This document shows positions 54,787 through 62,500 of a stretch of DNA of 64,000 nt, piece by piece. Origin of the DNA: a virus; the IMG/VR virus record IMGVR_UViG_3300031857_000143, positions 1 to 64,000 of that record. One strand, 5' to 3'. The position numbers and the translations under genes were made by a program. Each line of letters starts with the position of its first letter. Position 1 is the first letter of the stretch. The notes below the pieces were generated by a model. That model saw nothing but the letters and a program-made list of their open reading frames with translations. It searched no databases and was not told the DNA's origin.

Positions 54787-56076
54787 TTAGTCTTGCTCGC
54801 CGTACTCGGCCCAGACACCAAACGGCGGGTCAGGCTGTTTATTGCCATGAATGATCCATACTGTGTCACAGTAGTTGGGATCACCCCAGGATCCAAACGG
54901 ATACCCATCAGTGAACACCACCAGTTTTCGTGGCTCAATGTCTTCGGCTTTCATGAACTCAAAGATTGCTTCGAAGTCAGTACCGCCACCGCCTTGGATA
55001 TCGTAGTCTTCGATGTCTTCTAAATTGTCCGAAGTATAAATCTGCGGATTGTAGCATTTGGTATCGAAGGTGAACACATGGATCTTGTAGGAATCGAACG
55101 ACTCCATGATGCCACGGATCTCGCTGAGGAAGTCTCGGGCCTGTTTGTCTGAGATCGAACCCGATGTGTCTATGGCCACTGCGATGTCAATGGCGTCTGT
55201 GGTCTTCATGCCAGGCATCACAGCATCTACATGCCAACCCTTGCGGCTGGATCTGAGCCAAGTGTAGTCTGACTTGATAGTGCTCTCTAACTGCATGCGG
55301 AGCAGTTCGCGCCAGTTCATTTTGGGTTCGGTGAGTTGCTGGATCAGTCGCTTGACACCCAAAGGCAAGTTACCAGCATCGCAGGTCTGTGCGGCTGACA
55401 GCATGGCTTCTTTGATCTCGTCGCGAATCTTGTCACGCTCTTCTTGGCTCAACTTGGGACGACCTTTGCCCTTGCCTTCATCTTGCCCGGAGCCAGAGCC
55501 ATCACCGTCATCGCCATCCATGTGCTCGTCTAAGATGCGATCGATCAAATCATTGATATTGATCTTTTCAGCATTCTCGTATAGGTAGTCATAGATCTCT
55601 TCTGACGATTTGCCTTCGAACTTGCTGTCATATAAGCAAGGCACTGAAGTGATGAATTCGCCCACACGATGTTTTTTCAAGTCGGCATTGACACAGTAGT
55701 CATTGGCGATGTTGAATAACTGAGGATCACGATTGCCACGGCGTCCAAAGTGATCATACACACAGTGGAGTACCTCGTGACCAAACAAGAACTCGATCTC
55801 TTTGGGCTTGAGCATCTTGATGAATCGGCTGTTGTAATAGAAGTTCCTGCCGTCTGTGGCGGCGGTGGCACACCATTCATCGGCGTTGACCAGTTTAAGA
55901 CGGGTGGCCAGATTGCCAAAGAAACTGGCCCGGAGTAACATTCCCACACGGGCAGTGACCAGCATCTCGCGCACTTCGCGATCTACTTTGGGATCCATGG
56001 GACCGATAAGTTCAGCGAATCTTTTGGCGTCGTCTTTGTTGGCTGAATCTACTGTGGCTGTGGCTTGTGCTGTCAT
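54787..56076 (-). CDS. DUF2201-type metallopeptidase-like/VWA protein
   Basis: The 429-residue protein has an N-terminal putative metallopeptidase domain with IEFLFGHEVLHCVYDHFGRR (HEVLH zinc motif, residues ~99-103). A charged Gly/Asp linker near 190-215 follows. The C-terminal VWA domain has DIAVAIDTSGSISDKQ (MIDAS DxSxS) and GGGGTDFEAIF. This two-domain layout is DUF2201. VWA proteins usually work with MoxR AAA+ ATPases, and the MoxR gene is at 57711-58802. The pair recalls cobalt/magnesium chelatase subunits (CobS/CobT) but may serve another remodelling role in the phage. A ribosome site AGGAG precedes the ATG, and a sigma70-like promoter lies at 56100-56128. Confidence 0.85.
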   Translation of the reverse strand: MTAQATATVDSANKDDAKRFAELIGPMDPKVDREVREMLVTARVGMLLRASFFGNLATRLKLVNADEWCATAATDGRNFYYNSRFIKMLKPKEIEFLFGHEVLHCVYDHFGRRGNRDPQLFNIANDYCVNADLKKHRVGEFITSVPCLYDSKFEGKSSEEIYDYLYENAEKININDLIDRILDEHMDGDDGDGSGSGQDEGKGKGRPKLSQEERDKIRDEIKEAMLSAAQTCDAGNLPLGVKRLIQQLTEPKMNWRELLRMQLESTIKSDYTWLRSSRKGWHVDAVMPGMKTTDAIDIAVAIDTSGSISDKQARDFLSEIRGIMESFDSYKIHVFTFDTKCYNPQIYTSDNLEDIEDYDIQGGGGTDFEAIFEFMKAEDIEPRKLVVFTDGYPFGSWGDPNYCDTVWIIHGNKQPDPPFGVWAEYGEQD

Positions 56077-56099
56077 AGTCGCTCCTTGATTATATCTAT

Positions 56100-56128
56100 A
56101 TTATAGCAAAATGGGCATTTCTGGTCAA
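56100..56128 (-). promoter_or_regulatory. Sigma70-type promoter before the VWA gene
   Basis: On the minus strand: -35 TTGACC (56128-56123), 17-bp spacer, -10 TATAAT (56105-56100). The surrounding ~30 bp are nearly identical to the promoter at 59486-59514, including CCATTTTGCTATA. Confidence 0.85.
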
Positions 56129-56373
56129 CCGCCATATTTCAGCACGCACAAGGTGTATTTCTGGGGGTCTGTGATCTCCGGTTTTCCAGTTATTGCTCCA
56201 TTCTCGTCGTATATAGGGCGGAACCCGTGCTGGGTTTCGCACCAGTCTTGGAACACCATATCAGTACTTTCACTGGTAAACATGATACGACCCAACATGG
56301 CGAAGTAAGATTTATTATCACCTACTATGGTGTCCAGTCTTGAGTCGCGGTCTCGGTAGAGATCGTTGCTCAT
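56125..56373 (-). CDS. Small hypothetical protein
   Basis: ATG 56373 lies in an ATGA overlap with the SGNH gene, giving 82 residues. It reads DLYRDRDSRLDTIVGDNKSY, then FAMLGRIMFTSESTD, FQDWCETQHGFRPIYDE and ends LKYGG. The single-domain look and the tight coupling support a real gene. The family is not recognised. Its last bases contain the -35 of the downstream promoter. Confidence 0.6.
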   Translation of the reverse strand: MSNDLYRDRDSRLDTIVGDNKSYFAMLGRIMFTSESTDMVFQDWCETQHGFRPIYDENGAITGKPEITDPQKYTLCVLKYGG

Positions 56374-57047
56374 CCCAGTTTCCATGCCCATTCGGGATAA
56401 AGATAGTTATGTAAAATCTTATGACCAGTGCGATCTGGATGTGATCCGTCGGTATGGAAAATTTTATTCCAACTTTGATTTTTTGCGATTACCATGTCTG
56501 CGATGTCATTCCAGTCATCCAAATGATGCGGGTATTGTGTTTTTATTGTCAGCCCGATGTCTGTCCAGGATCCAGGATAAAATAAACCGATGCTGTATTG
56601 TTGGTCCAACAACTGTCCCCAACTCGCTACACTTACATCGAGATGTTCATATTTAGAAATATCTATCACATTTAAATCGCACAATCCACCTATCAAGTTG
56701 ATCCTCACACCATGATGGTCGGCAAGTTTTTGTGCGGTATCCAGAGATTGAAACAAATAATCAATCAGTTTTTGTTTCAATGATTCAGAATCTGGCAGGC
56801 ACTGGTCAATATCTATATCTCTACTGGGACAGGTCACGATCCAATATATGGTATCGTACTGGTCTGCCTTGAATTTTTTTAAAAATTGGGATAGACGATC
56901 CAGGGAATCGGTATTACTACCTGCACCCAGGCTGAGATTACATACCTGATCGTGCAACATCAAGTATTGGCCAAATCTCGGTCCACCGAGATTACAGCAT
57001 CGATCCCACTCACCTACTCCCCAAGAATCGCCTATGATTATTATCAT
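56370..57047 (-). CDS. SGNH/GDSL-like hydrolase
   Basis: The 225-residue protein starts MIIIIGDSWGVGEWD (GDS block, Ser 8), continues with NLSLGAGSNTDSLDRL (block with the Asn) and ends with TDGSHPDRTGHKILHNYLYP (Asp ~200 and His ~203, the block V DxxH). This is a complete SGNH set. Such enzymes act on esters of sugars or lipids, for example removing O-acetyl groups. No signal peptide is seen, so it is probably cytoplasmic. It is coupled to its neighbours by ATGA overlaps on both sides. Confidence 0.75.
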   Translation of the reverse strand: MIIIIGDSWGVGEWDRCCNLGGPRFGQYLMLHDQVCNLSLGAGSNTDSLDRLSQFLKKFKADQYDTIYWIVTCPSRDIDIDQCLPDSESLKQKLIDYLFQSLDTAQKLADHHGVRINLIGGLCDLNVIDISKYEHLDVSVASWGQLLDQQYSIGLFYPGSWTDIGLTIKTQYPHHLDDWNDIADMVIAKNQSWNKIFHTDGSHPDRTGHKILHNYLYPEWAWKLG

Positions 57048-57421
57048 GAGTTTTGATTAGGCCATCTCAGCTGGAAAAAATTCAGTTCTCGATCTGTGGC
57101 CACATAGATTCGGAGATCGTCGTAGCCATTAGTCCAGGACCAATGTGGGTTGCAATGATCAGGCACTTCTTCTAACAAACCTGATGCCGCTTGGAGCCGC
57201 GGAGAACCCATCCATTGTGTGGCCTGGCGGGTCCATTTGTGCATTTTAGAGTAGTCACGGATCTCGGCACTCCAGCCATAGGTGTCTGTGAACCATCGCA
57301 TGGCATCATTGAACTTGAGTGGACCATTATCTACAGCCATGCGATTTGAGAACTTGATGCAGTACCCAAACAAGTCGCGGTAGGTAAAACGACCATCCAA
57401 TTTCACTATTTCGTATTTCAT
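57044..57421 (-). CDS. Hypothetical protein
   Basis: A 125-residue protein with a Trp/Tyr-rich sequence: MKYEIVKLDGRFTYRDLFGY, FNDAMRWFTDTYGWSAEIRD and NPHWSWTNGYDDLRIYVATD. It looks like a compact alpha/beta domain. The family is not recognised. It shares ATGA overlaps with the gene on each side, so it is part of a five-gene minus-strand operon. Confidence 0.6.
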   Translation of the reverse strand: MKYEIVKLDGRFTYRDLFGYCIKFSNRMAVDNGPLKFNDAMRWFTDTYGWSAEIRDYSKMHKWTRQATQWMGSPRLQAASGLLEEVPDHCNPHWSWTNGYDDLRIYVATDRELNFFQLRWPNQNS

Positions 57422-57684
57422 CGCTGATATTTAAGGCTGAATATCATGGCATCATGTGCATCAGCAAAGTAGAAATCCAACTGCCATGCGTTGGGTTCAT
57501 CAGCCGCTTCTAATGGGTCGGGACTACGATATTTCCAACGATCGCTGGGACGCCCAAAATCACTTGCCACCTGTCGGAGCATGGTCTGCACAGCGTCATG
57601 ATCGTAAGGACGAAAAACCACCCGTATGGGTGGTTGCTGGAAGATGGGAAGGGCGAGGTCAGACATAGCCCTATGTTCGCTCAT
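57418..57684 (-). CDS. Hypothetical protein with structured start region
   Basis: An 88-residue protein (ATG 57684, or ATG 57666 six codons later) reading PPIRVVFRPYDHDAVQTMLR and WQLDFYFADAHDAMIFSLK. Both start codons lie in the loop of a 10-bp inverted repeat, and codons ~17-25 form a terminator-like hairpin (57611-57635). Coding composition looks genuine, as DFYFADAHDA-type strands occur in small phage proteins. The function is unknown. Expression may be tuned at the RNA level. Confidence 0.6.
   Translation of the reverse strand: MSEHRAMSDLALPIFQQPPIRVVFRPYDHDAVQTMLRQVASDFGRPSDRWKYRSPDPLEAADEPNAWQLDFYFADAHDAMIFSLKYQR
57611..57635 (-). terminator. Terminator-like hairpin inside the 88-residue gene
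   Basis: On the minus strand an 8-bp perfect stem AACCACCC/GGGTGGTT with an ATAC loop is followed at once by TTT (five T in all). It has the form of an intrinsic terminator yet lies within coding sequence, so it could attenuate transcription from the MoxR gene. Confidence 0.5.
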
Positions 57685-57701
57685 CGCGATAGACCTCGCC
57701 C
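57651..57701 (-). other. Inverted repeat enclosing both possible start codons
   Basis: GGGCGAGGTC (minus strand, 57701-57692) pairs with GACCTCGCCC (57660-57651). The 31-base loop contains both ATGs and a second small palindrome ACATAG-GG-CTATGT. In the transcript this would hide or present the start region. Confidence 0.55.
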
Positions 57702-57710
57702 TGTTGGCTC

Positions 57711-58802
57711 TTAGGAGTTGGCTTGCAAGATGTACTTGCCATAACGCTGATGGAACTCGTCGAAGTTCTTCAACTTGGTAGGCTGGAACGGTAAGTTGTA
57801 GGTGGTAAGTGCAATACGGGCACCCATGACCACCAGTTCAGTCTCGAAGTTCTTCATCATGTAAGCGAAGAAGTTATCGGCCATGCCATGGAACTCCGAA
57901 TCTTTGACCTTGCGGACTTCCAAGGCATCTTTGAGTTCATAGCACAGGCTAATCACCAGGCTGTACATGGCCGACACTTCTTTCACTGCCAGGTCTTTTT
58001 CCTTGCCTGACAAGATGTCTTCGGGCTTGGGTAATTTGCCTGCGATCTTGCGATGTGCTTGGAACTTCACTGCCAGGCCTTCGCCCACAGTGCCTGCGAT
58101 AAGATCAGTGGCCGAAGCGTCGTCGAGATCTTCATCTTCGAGCAGTTCGCTGACAAAGGTCCAAGAGCGTGGTGTAGCGAATGCACGGCTGGAACTCTTG
58201 GCATCAAAGTCATATAAATCCTGCTTGGCGAAACTGAGATAACCCACTACATCCTTGTGGATGCCGTTGAGCACGGCCCACTCTTGCCATACTGCAAAGT
58301 CAGGGCGCATCTCGATGTGAACGAAGCGGTTGGCCAAGGGCGTGGGCATGCGATAGGTAACACCTTTGTCGCTCTCACGGTTACCTGCGGCAATCATGAC
58401 CACATTGTCGGGCATGACATATTTGCCGATGCGTCGGTTCAACACCAACTGATAGGCCGCGGCCTGTACTGCGGGCGCCGCAGAATTCATCTCGTCCATG
58501 AATAGCACGATCACGGGATACTGGCTGGCCAGTTCCGCATCGGGCAAGTCGATGGGCGGTGCCCAGTCCATCTTGCCCAATTCTTTGTTATAGAACGGAA
58601 TGCCACGGATGTCTGTGGGATCCATCTGGCCCAGGCGCAGGTCGATCATGAAGCCTCCCAGTTCACGGGTGATATCGGCCACTACCTCGGATTTACCGAT
58701 TCCGGGAGGACCCCACAGGAACATGGGGCGTTTTTTGTTAAAGCACTTCTTGACTGCTTTGCGAGCACCAATCGCGGTAACGGTGCGGTTTTCTACTGAC
58801 AT
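57711..58802 (-). CDS. MoxR-family AAA+ ATPase
   Basis: The 363-residue protein has Walker A GPPGIGKSE (residues 31-39), LRLGQMDPTDIRGIPF, Walker B VIVLFMDEMNSA and a sensor region MIAAGNRESDKGVTYRM, then PTPLANRFVHIEM. This is the MoxR/CobS layout. These ATPases act as chaperones with VWA proteins, here the one at 54787. T4-like cyanophages carry a related cobS gene of debated role. A ribosome site AAAGG precedes the ATG and a promoter of the shared family lies at 58838-58867. Confidence 0.9.
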   Translation of the reverse strand: MSVENRTVTAIGARKAVKKCFNKKRPMFLWGPPGIGKSEVVADITRELGGFMIDLRLGQMDPTDIRGIPFYNKELGKMDWAPPIDLPDAELASQYPVIVLFMDEMNSAAPAVQAAAYQLVLNRRIGKYVMPDNVVMIAAGNRESDKGVTYRMPTPLANRFVHIEMRPDFAVWQEWAVLNGIHKDVVGYLSFAKQDLYDFDAKSSSRAFATPRSWTFVSELLEDEDLDDASATDLIAGTVGEGLAVKFQAHRKIAGKLPKPEDILSGKEKDLAVKEVSAMYSLVISLCYELKDALEVRKVKDSEFHGMADNFFAYMMKNFETELVVMGARIALTTYNLPFQPTKLKNFDEFHQRYGKYILQANS

Positions 58803-58837
58803 GGGCTATGCCTTTCTTGTTTAATTATTGAAATACT

Positions 58838-58867
58838 ATTGTAAAAGATATTGGTATTATTGGTCAA
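58838..58867 (-). promoter_or_regulatory. Sigma70-like promoter before the MoxR gene
   Basis: On the minus strand: -35 TTGACC (58867-58862), 18-bp spacer, -10 TACAAT (58843-58838). GGTTGACCA is shared with the other three minus-strand promoters. Confidence 0.65.
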
Positions 58868-58868
58868 C

Positions 58869-59192
58869 CTATCGTGGTATGCGATAGATGACTCCCTGCG
58901 CAGACTCGCACTTTTTGATTCCTTTGGCTTCCCACTCGGCCTCCAGCAGATCAAGATTGCGTTGATCACGTACACGACCATTTTCTACCTTGATGGTGAT
59001 AAACTTCTGGCGCGGGTTCACATATACTTCGCGGCAGGCATAAACCAAGGGCAACACCTGCTTCATGGATTCGGCCTGGATCAGTTTAGATTGATCCCAG
59101 GTGGATGCCATTACAATGTTCCGCATCCGGGCGTCTCTTGATGCCCACCACCGATTCGGGGCCTGCTGGGTGTCTAAGTCTCGGCTCTGCAT
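58869..59192 (-). CDS. Hypothetical protein
   Basis: A 107-residue basic protein: NRWWASRDARMRNIVMASTW, AESMKQVLPLVYACREVYVN and a C-terminal KKCESAQGVIYRIPR. The middle reads like a small alpha/beta fold with repeated strands (KFITIKVENGRVRDQRNLDL). The family is not recognised. An AAGGA ribosome site lies nine bases ahead of the ATG, in the nine-base gap after the upstream gene. Confidence 0.6.
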   Translation of the reverse strand: MQSRDLDTQQAPNRWWASRDARMRNIVMASTWDQSKLIQAESMKQVLPLVYACREVYVNPRQKFITIKVENGRVRDQRNLDLLEAEWEAKGIKKCESAQGVIYRIPR

Positions 59193-59201
59193 GGCTGGTC
59201 C

Positions 59202-59453
59202 TTAGGCGAATTCGTAGAACTTGACGCTGGGATCTAACTTCTGCAGTTCGCTGGCCGCGGTAGTGAGTTGGCGATAGCGACGGTTGACTTCGGTGCGACT
59301 GAGTTCACCATCACAGGTGAGATTTTCGGGAGACAACTCGGAGTCGATCATGTTGGCGATCTTTTGATTGTCCGGGCCAATGACCAATGGTCGGCCACCA
59401 AAGATAGCGTTCCAACGGTTTTTCTGTTCCACGTAAGATTTAAGATTTTTCAT
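59202..59453 (-). CDS. Small hypothetical protein, first gene of its operon
   Basis: An 83-residue protein: MKNLKSYVEQKNRWNAIFGG, RPLVIGPDNQKIANMIDSEL and SRTEVNRRYRQLTTAASELQ. Helical and charged. A ribosome site AGGAG and a strong sigma70-like promoter (59486-59514) lie just upstream, so it is probably the first gene of an early operon. Function unknown. Confidence 0.65.
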   Translation of the reverse strand: MKNLKSYVEQKNRWNAIFGGRPLVIGPDNQKIANMIDSELSPENLTCDGELSRTEVNRRYRQLTTAASELQKLDPSVKFYEFA

Positions 59454-59485
59454 AGTAGGGCTCCTATGTGTGTTATGATATCAAT

Positions 59486-59514
59486 AGTATAGCAAAATGG
59501 CAATTTCTGGTCAA
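59486..59514 (-). promoter_or_regulatory. Sigma70-type promoter
   Basis: On the minus strand: -35 TTGACC (59514-59509), exactly 17 bp, -10 TATACT (59491-59486). It matches the promoter at 56100-56128 almost base for base and is correctly placed for the gene at 59202-59453. Confidence 0.88.
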
Positions 59515-59519
59515 CCACC

Positions 59520-59630
59520 CTAAAAACAAGTGGTTAGCAAGCACTTACCTACGTCAACCATGATCCCGGGCTTAGGATTTACGTGATTAACAACCCTGGT
59601 TGACTGCCGGGAGTGGAGTATGTTCTTCAT
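59520..59630 (-). CDS. Possible 36-residue ORF or small RNA gene
   Basis: The 235-bp gap at 59454-59688 holds two minus-strand promoters. Between them is an ATG (59630) opening a 36-codon frame that starts MKNILHSRQSTRVVNHVNPK and ends KCLLTTCF. The -10 (TAACAT) of the upstream promoter ends eight bases before this ATG, so the message would be nearly leaderless. The frame ends in a weak hairpin (AAGTG/CACTT) followed by GTTTTT. A ~110-base small RNA is equally possible. Confidence 0.35.
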   Translation of the reverse strand: MKNILHSRQSTRVVNHVNPKPGIMVDVGKCLLTTCF

Positions 59631-59637
59631 TGTGCTT

Positions 59638-59666
59638 ATGTTACGACAACGAGAATTTTTGGTCAA
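59638..59666 (-). promoter_or_regulatory. Sigma70-like promoter in the 59454-59688 gap
   Basis: On the minus strand: -35 TTGACC (59666-59661), 17 bp, -10 TAACAT (59643-59638). GGTTGACCA is shared with the other three members of the set. It would drive the 36-codon frame or small RNA. Confidence 0.6.
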
Positions 59667-59688
59667 CCTGTATACAGTGCTTAGATTT

Positions 59689-60921
59689 TCAAGGGATCAC
59701 TGATTCTAAGTCGTATCCATTGCTGGTCTTTACCAAACCGAATCTTTGATTTCTGTCCACGTTACCCAAGACGGGTTTATATCGTTTGGCGAATCTGGCA
59801 AACTCAGTGTAGAATTGTCGACTGTGTGCGGGCAGTTTGTCTCTTATCCATTGATCTCTGGGATGTATGAGGCGATCTACGTTTTTGCCTTGATTGTAAA
59901 TCACAGGATCTGTACCAGCGTAGATAGTCTGGTTAACTACCGCAGGTTTCATGCACCACCATTGTCGATTTCTATAGGTTACTATCATGCTTGAAAGAGG
60001 ATTGTCTATCTTGAATCCCGGGGCATGTGGACTGTCAATGGGCTGGTCTGCTATGCTTTTGTTGGTCATGATATCAGAGAACGTCACAGGATTACGCATG
60101 AGATCCAGCAAGACATGGCACTGTTTGGCCACTATCTCGGGCATGTCCGGTGTGGTATAAAACAATTCATCATGCCGTGTGGGATCCGCGGTGTCTTGAT
60201 GATATGCGTTACAGATCATGTCAAACCCCGATTCATTAAAATGCACTTGATGACGGCCTGTGGTGCTGTTGTAATCTATGCGTGGTTTGCATTCAGCCCA
60301 GACCAGGCATAGGCTGCGACCTGAATCTATGATATATTTGTACTCAGGAACCAGGCGCCTTACATCAAATCTGGCCAGATTGCCTAAATTGTGTGCTACG
60401 TTCCAGTGATACATGGTAGCAGTGATCGAGTCTGGCGTGAGAGACTCTACTGCTTGGTACTGTGCCCGGGCACTGTCTACTATGCGCAGTTTGGTATGAT
60501 GGCGCGATCCCACATTGGCATTTACATAAGGCAAGGCTGAATGGAATATTTCCCCTGTCAGGAAGGCATGTTTGTCGTCGGTACCTTGATGCTCATGTAC
60601 GCTACAAATTTCATCCGGCAGGATGTTGTTTTCAAAAAACACCCGGACCATGTTTGTACTGTCAATGCCTCCGCTGTACATCAAGACTACATAATCATAC
60701 CGGTCTCGGATCTGCTGTGCTCTTATCCTGTACAGGGTTTCTAAAGACTGTGACGGCTCTTGGGTCCACGGAACTTGAGAAAATGAATCTTCGTTGAAGT
60801 GCCATTTGATACTGCCACCGTGTGCCATGGCATGATCCATGGCTTCAAATTTTGAGTAGGTACGAAACGTACCTGAAGAATAGTATCCGAATCTGTTCTT
60901 AGGATTGTCAGCACGCCACAT
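59689..60921 (-). CDS. PP-loop ATP-pyrophosphatase-type enzyme
   Basis: ATG 60921 follows the stop of the upstream gene by one base; the longer frame would overlap that gene. The 410-residue protein has YDYVVLMYSGGIDSTNMV, the SGG(I)DS PP-loop (residues 83-88), and DKHAFLTGEIFHSALPYVN. This fold activates carboxylates or carbonyls as adenylates and appears in asparagine synthase-like, QueC-like and sugar amidotransferase enzymes. No glutaminase domain is visible, so the amine donor is separate or not ammonia. Located next to a 2OG-oxygenase, it may act in small-molecule or DNA/sugar modification. Confidence 0.75.
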   Translation of the reverse strand: MWRADNPKNRFGYYSSGTFRTYSKFEAMDHAMAHGGSIKWHFNEDSFSQVPWTQEPSQSLETLYRIRAQQIRDRYDYVVLMYSGGIDSTNMVRVFFENNILPDEICSVHEHQGTDDKHAFLTGEIFHSALPYVNANVGSRHHTKLRIVDSARAQYQAVESLTPDSITATMYHWNVAHNLGNLARFDVRRLVPEYKYIIDSGRSLCLVWAECKPRIDYNSTTGRHQVHFNESGFDMICNAYHQDTADPTRHDELFYTTPDMPEIVAKQCHVLLDLMRNPVTFSDIMTNKSIADQPIDSPHAPGFKIDNPLSSMIVTYRNRQWWCMKPAVVNQTIYAGTDPVIYNQGKNVDRLIHPRDQWIRDKLPAHSRQFYTEFARFAKRYKPVLGNVDRNQRFGLVKTSNGYDLESVIP

Positions 60922-60922
60922 G

Positions 60923-61519
60923 TCAATCAAACCAGTGTGGAGGCACCTGATCAAGATTGAGGCTGACTTGGAACTGCACACGAGGCCGTTCTATGCCTTC
61001 GGTGCTATGTAAGATGCGTGCGTCATGGAAAAACCACCCTTGCTCATACCCGCGGAAGTCCATGACAGGATCAACAAGATCAAAATCCAATATCTGCACG
61101 CCAGATTCTCTTAGCAAAGGTTTATTTTTTTCTCGCCACCAGGTTATTCCTGCGTTGGGTCCGCCGTTGTCGATGTTGTATGTCAGGCTGAACTGCCGGC
61201 TGGTATCGGTATGTATGCCACCGGTATCTGCATTAAAGTGGCGGTAATTAACTCCGGCATGAACAAATTCTGAGATGATATTGTCTCGAACCCATTGTTC
61301 AAATTCAGATTGGAGATCTGCGGGCAATTCTGCTCGCACGCTTGGGCTGGCCAAGAATTGCTTGCCTTGCCTACGGCAGAATCGGACTCGTACTTCATGG
61401 AATGGACTGGTAGTGGGAAAGTCATTGGGATCCAGGCTTATGGCTTCCACGAAACGTTCAGGCGGATGTGGAAGATTCGGCAGCGTGCTATAATAAAAAG
61501 GTTTGGCTATAGTATGCAT
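60923..61519 (-). CDS. 2-oxoglutarate/Fe(II)-dependent oxygenase-like protein
   Basis: The 198-residue protein has NADTGGIHTDTSRQFSLTYN (HxD iron ligands) and later RILHSTEGIERPRVQFQVSL, which supplies the distal His and the Arg that binds 2-oxoglutarate. WFFHDARILHS fits the cupin-type core. It is typical of the 2OG-Fe(II) hydroxylase fold, common in marine phages. The substrate is unknown. Its stop is one base before the PP-loop gene start, so the two are co-translated. Confidence 0.8.
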   Translation of the reverse strand: MHTIAKPFYYSTLPNLPHPPERFVEAISLDPNDFPTTSPFHEVRVRFCRRQGKQFLASPSVRAELPADLQSEFEQWVRDNIISEFVHAGVNYRHFNADTGGIHTDTSRQFSLTYNIDNGGPNAGITWWREKNKPLLRESGVQILDFDLVDPVMDFRGYEQGWFFHDARILHSTEGIERPRVQFQVSLNLDQVPPHWFD

Positions 61520-61521
61520 GA

Positions 61522-62484
61522 TTATTCGGGACGGATTTTTTGTGTGGCAGGCAAAAGATCTCGCCTGATTTTTTCGGCATATGATTTCACAGATACTGGA
61601 TCCAATCTCCGCTCGTTTACTATGATAAGATTAGCATCGGCCCAGCGCCTGTACTTATCGCTACGTATGGCCCGACTGAATTCTCTCTGATACCAGGCAA
61701 CGGCAGCCGGATCAGTTTGTTTTGGCAAGGTCACGAACCAACCAGAATAGATTTCAAATCCTGGTAACACGTCTGCCAAGATGCTGACTTCAGATAGGGC
61801 TGTCAAGCGAGCCGAGGATGTGACAGCAATTATCTTTACCTTGCCAGAATCCACGGCAGCCCTGGCCGCGGTCACTGGTACGAAACTGTAATCGACTTCT
61901 TTGCTGGCCACTGCTAACACAGTCTGTCCAGCGTTTTGATAGTTCACATGCTGGATCTTGTCACGATCTCCGCTGATCACATGCATGAAATATTCGTAAG
62001 CGATTCGTCCTGTACCTCCGGATATAGCCACGTTGACTGGACGTTGTGGATTTTTGAAATAGGTCACCAAGTCACGGGGTGAGTTGATCTTGCTGTCTAT
62101 GTGGGCTATCACAGCCGAAGGAGTTTCTCCCATGATAGCCAGATTAATGAAACTATCCCAGTCATAGGTTTTAGTGGACTTTTGCCAGATATCATTGGCC
62201 ACGAACAAGCTGACCACGCTGGGCACCGAGATATGGTATCCATCAGCGGGCTGGGTAGACAAGTGATTCTGTGCTATGACACCATCGGCTCCAGGGCGTG
62301 TTTGTATCAAGAACTTGACATCTGGATTGTTTTCTGTGACTATCTCAGTGACTTTACGAAACACTTGCTCGTTTGTGCTGCCGGCGCTGTAACCAATATA
62401 CACAGTGATGGATCGTTGTGGTGTCCAAGCCCAGGCTGGCCAAGTGACCACGATGATCAAAATAGAAACAAAGATTTTTTTCAT
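61522..62484 (-). CDS. TctC/Bug-family periplasmic substrate-binding protein
   Basis: The 320-residue protein begins with a signal peptide (MKKIFVSILIIVVTWPAWAW, cleavage probably after AWA). It continues VYIGYSAGSTNEQVFRKVTE, TRPGADGVIAQNHLSTQPAD, then AISGGTGRIAYEYFM and a VKIIAVTSSARLTALSEV segment, the order of tripartite tricarboxylate transporter binding proteins (TctC/Bug). Bug proteins bind carboxylates such as citrate and are very numerous in betaproteobacteria. No TctA/TctB membrane genes are near. In a phage this is an accessory gene that may alter host uptake or be a captured host gene. The tmRNA terminator lies just upstream. Confidence 0.8.
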   Translation of the reverse strand: MKKIFVSILIIVVTWPAWAWTPQRSITVYIGYSAGSTNEQVFRKVTEIVTENNPDVKFLIQTRPGADGVIAQNHLSTQPADGYHISVPSVVSLFVANDIWQKSTKTYDWDSFINLAIMGETPSAVIAHIDSKINSPRDLVTYFKNPQRPVNVAISGGTGRIAYEYFMHVISGDRDKIQHVNYQNAGQTVLAVASKEVDYSFVPVTAARAAVDSGKVKIIAVTSSARLTALSEVSILADVLPGFEIYSGWFVTLPKQTDPAAVAWYQREFSRAIRSDKYRRWADANLIIVNERRLDPVSVKSYAEKIRRDLLPATQKIRPE

Positions 62485-62500
62485 GTTGTGATAATTTGCT

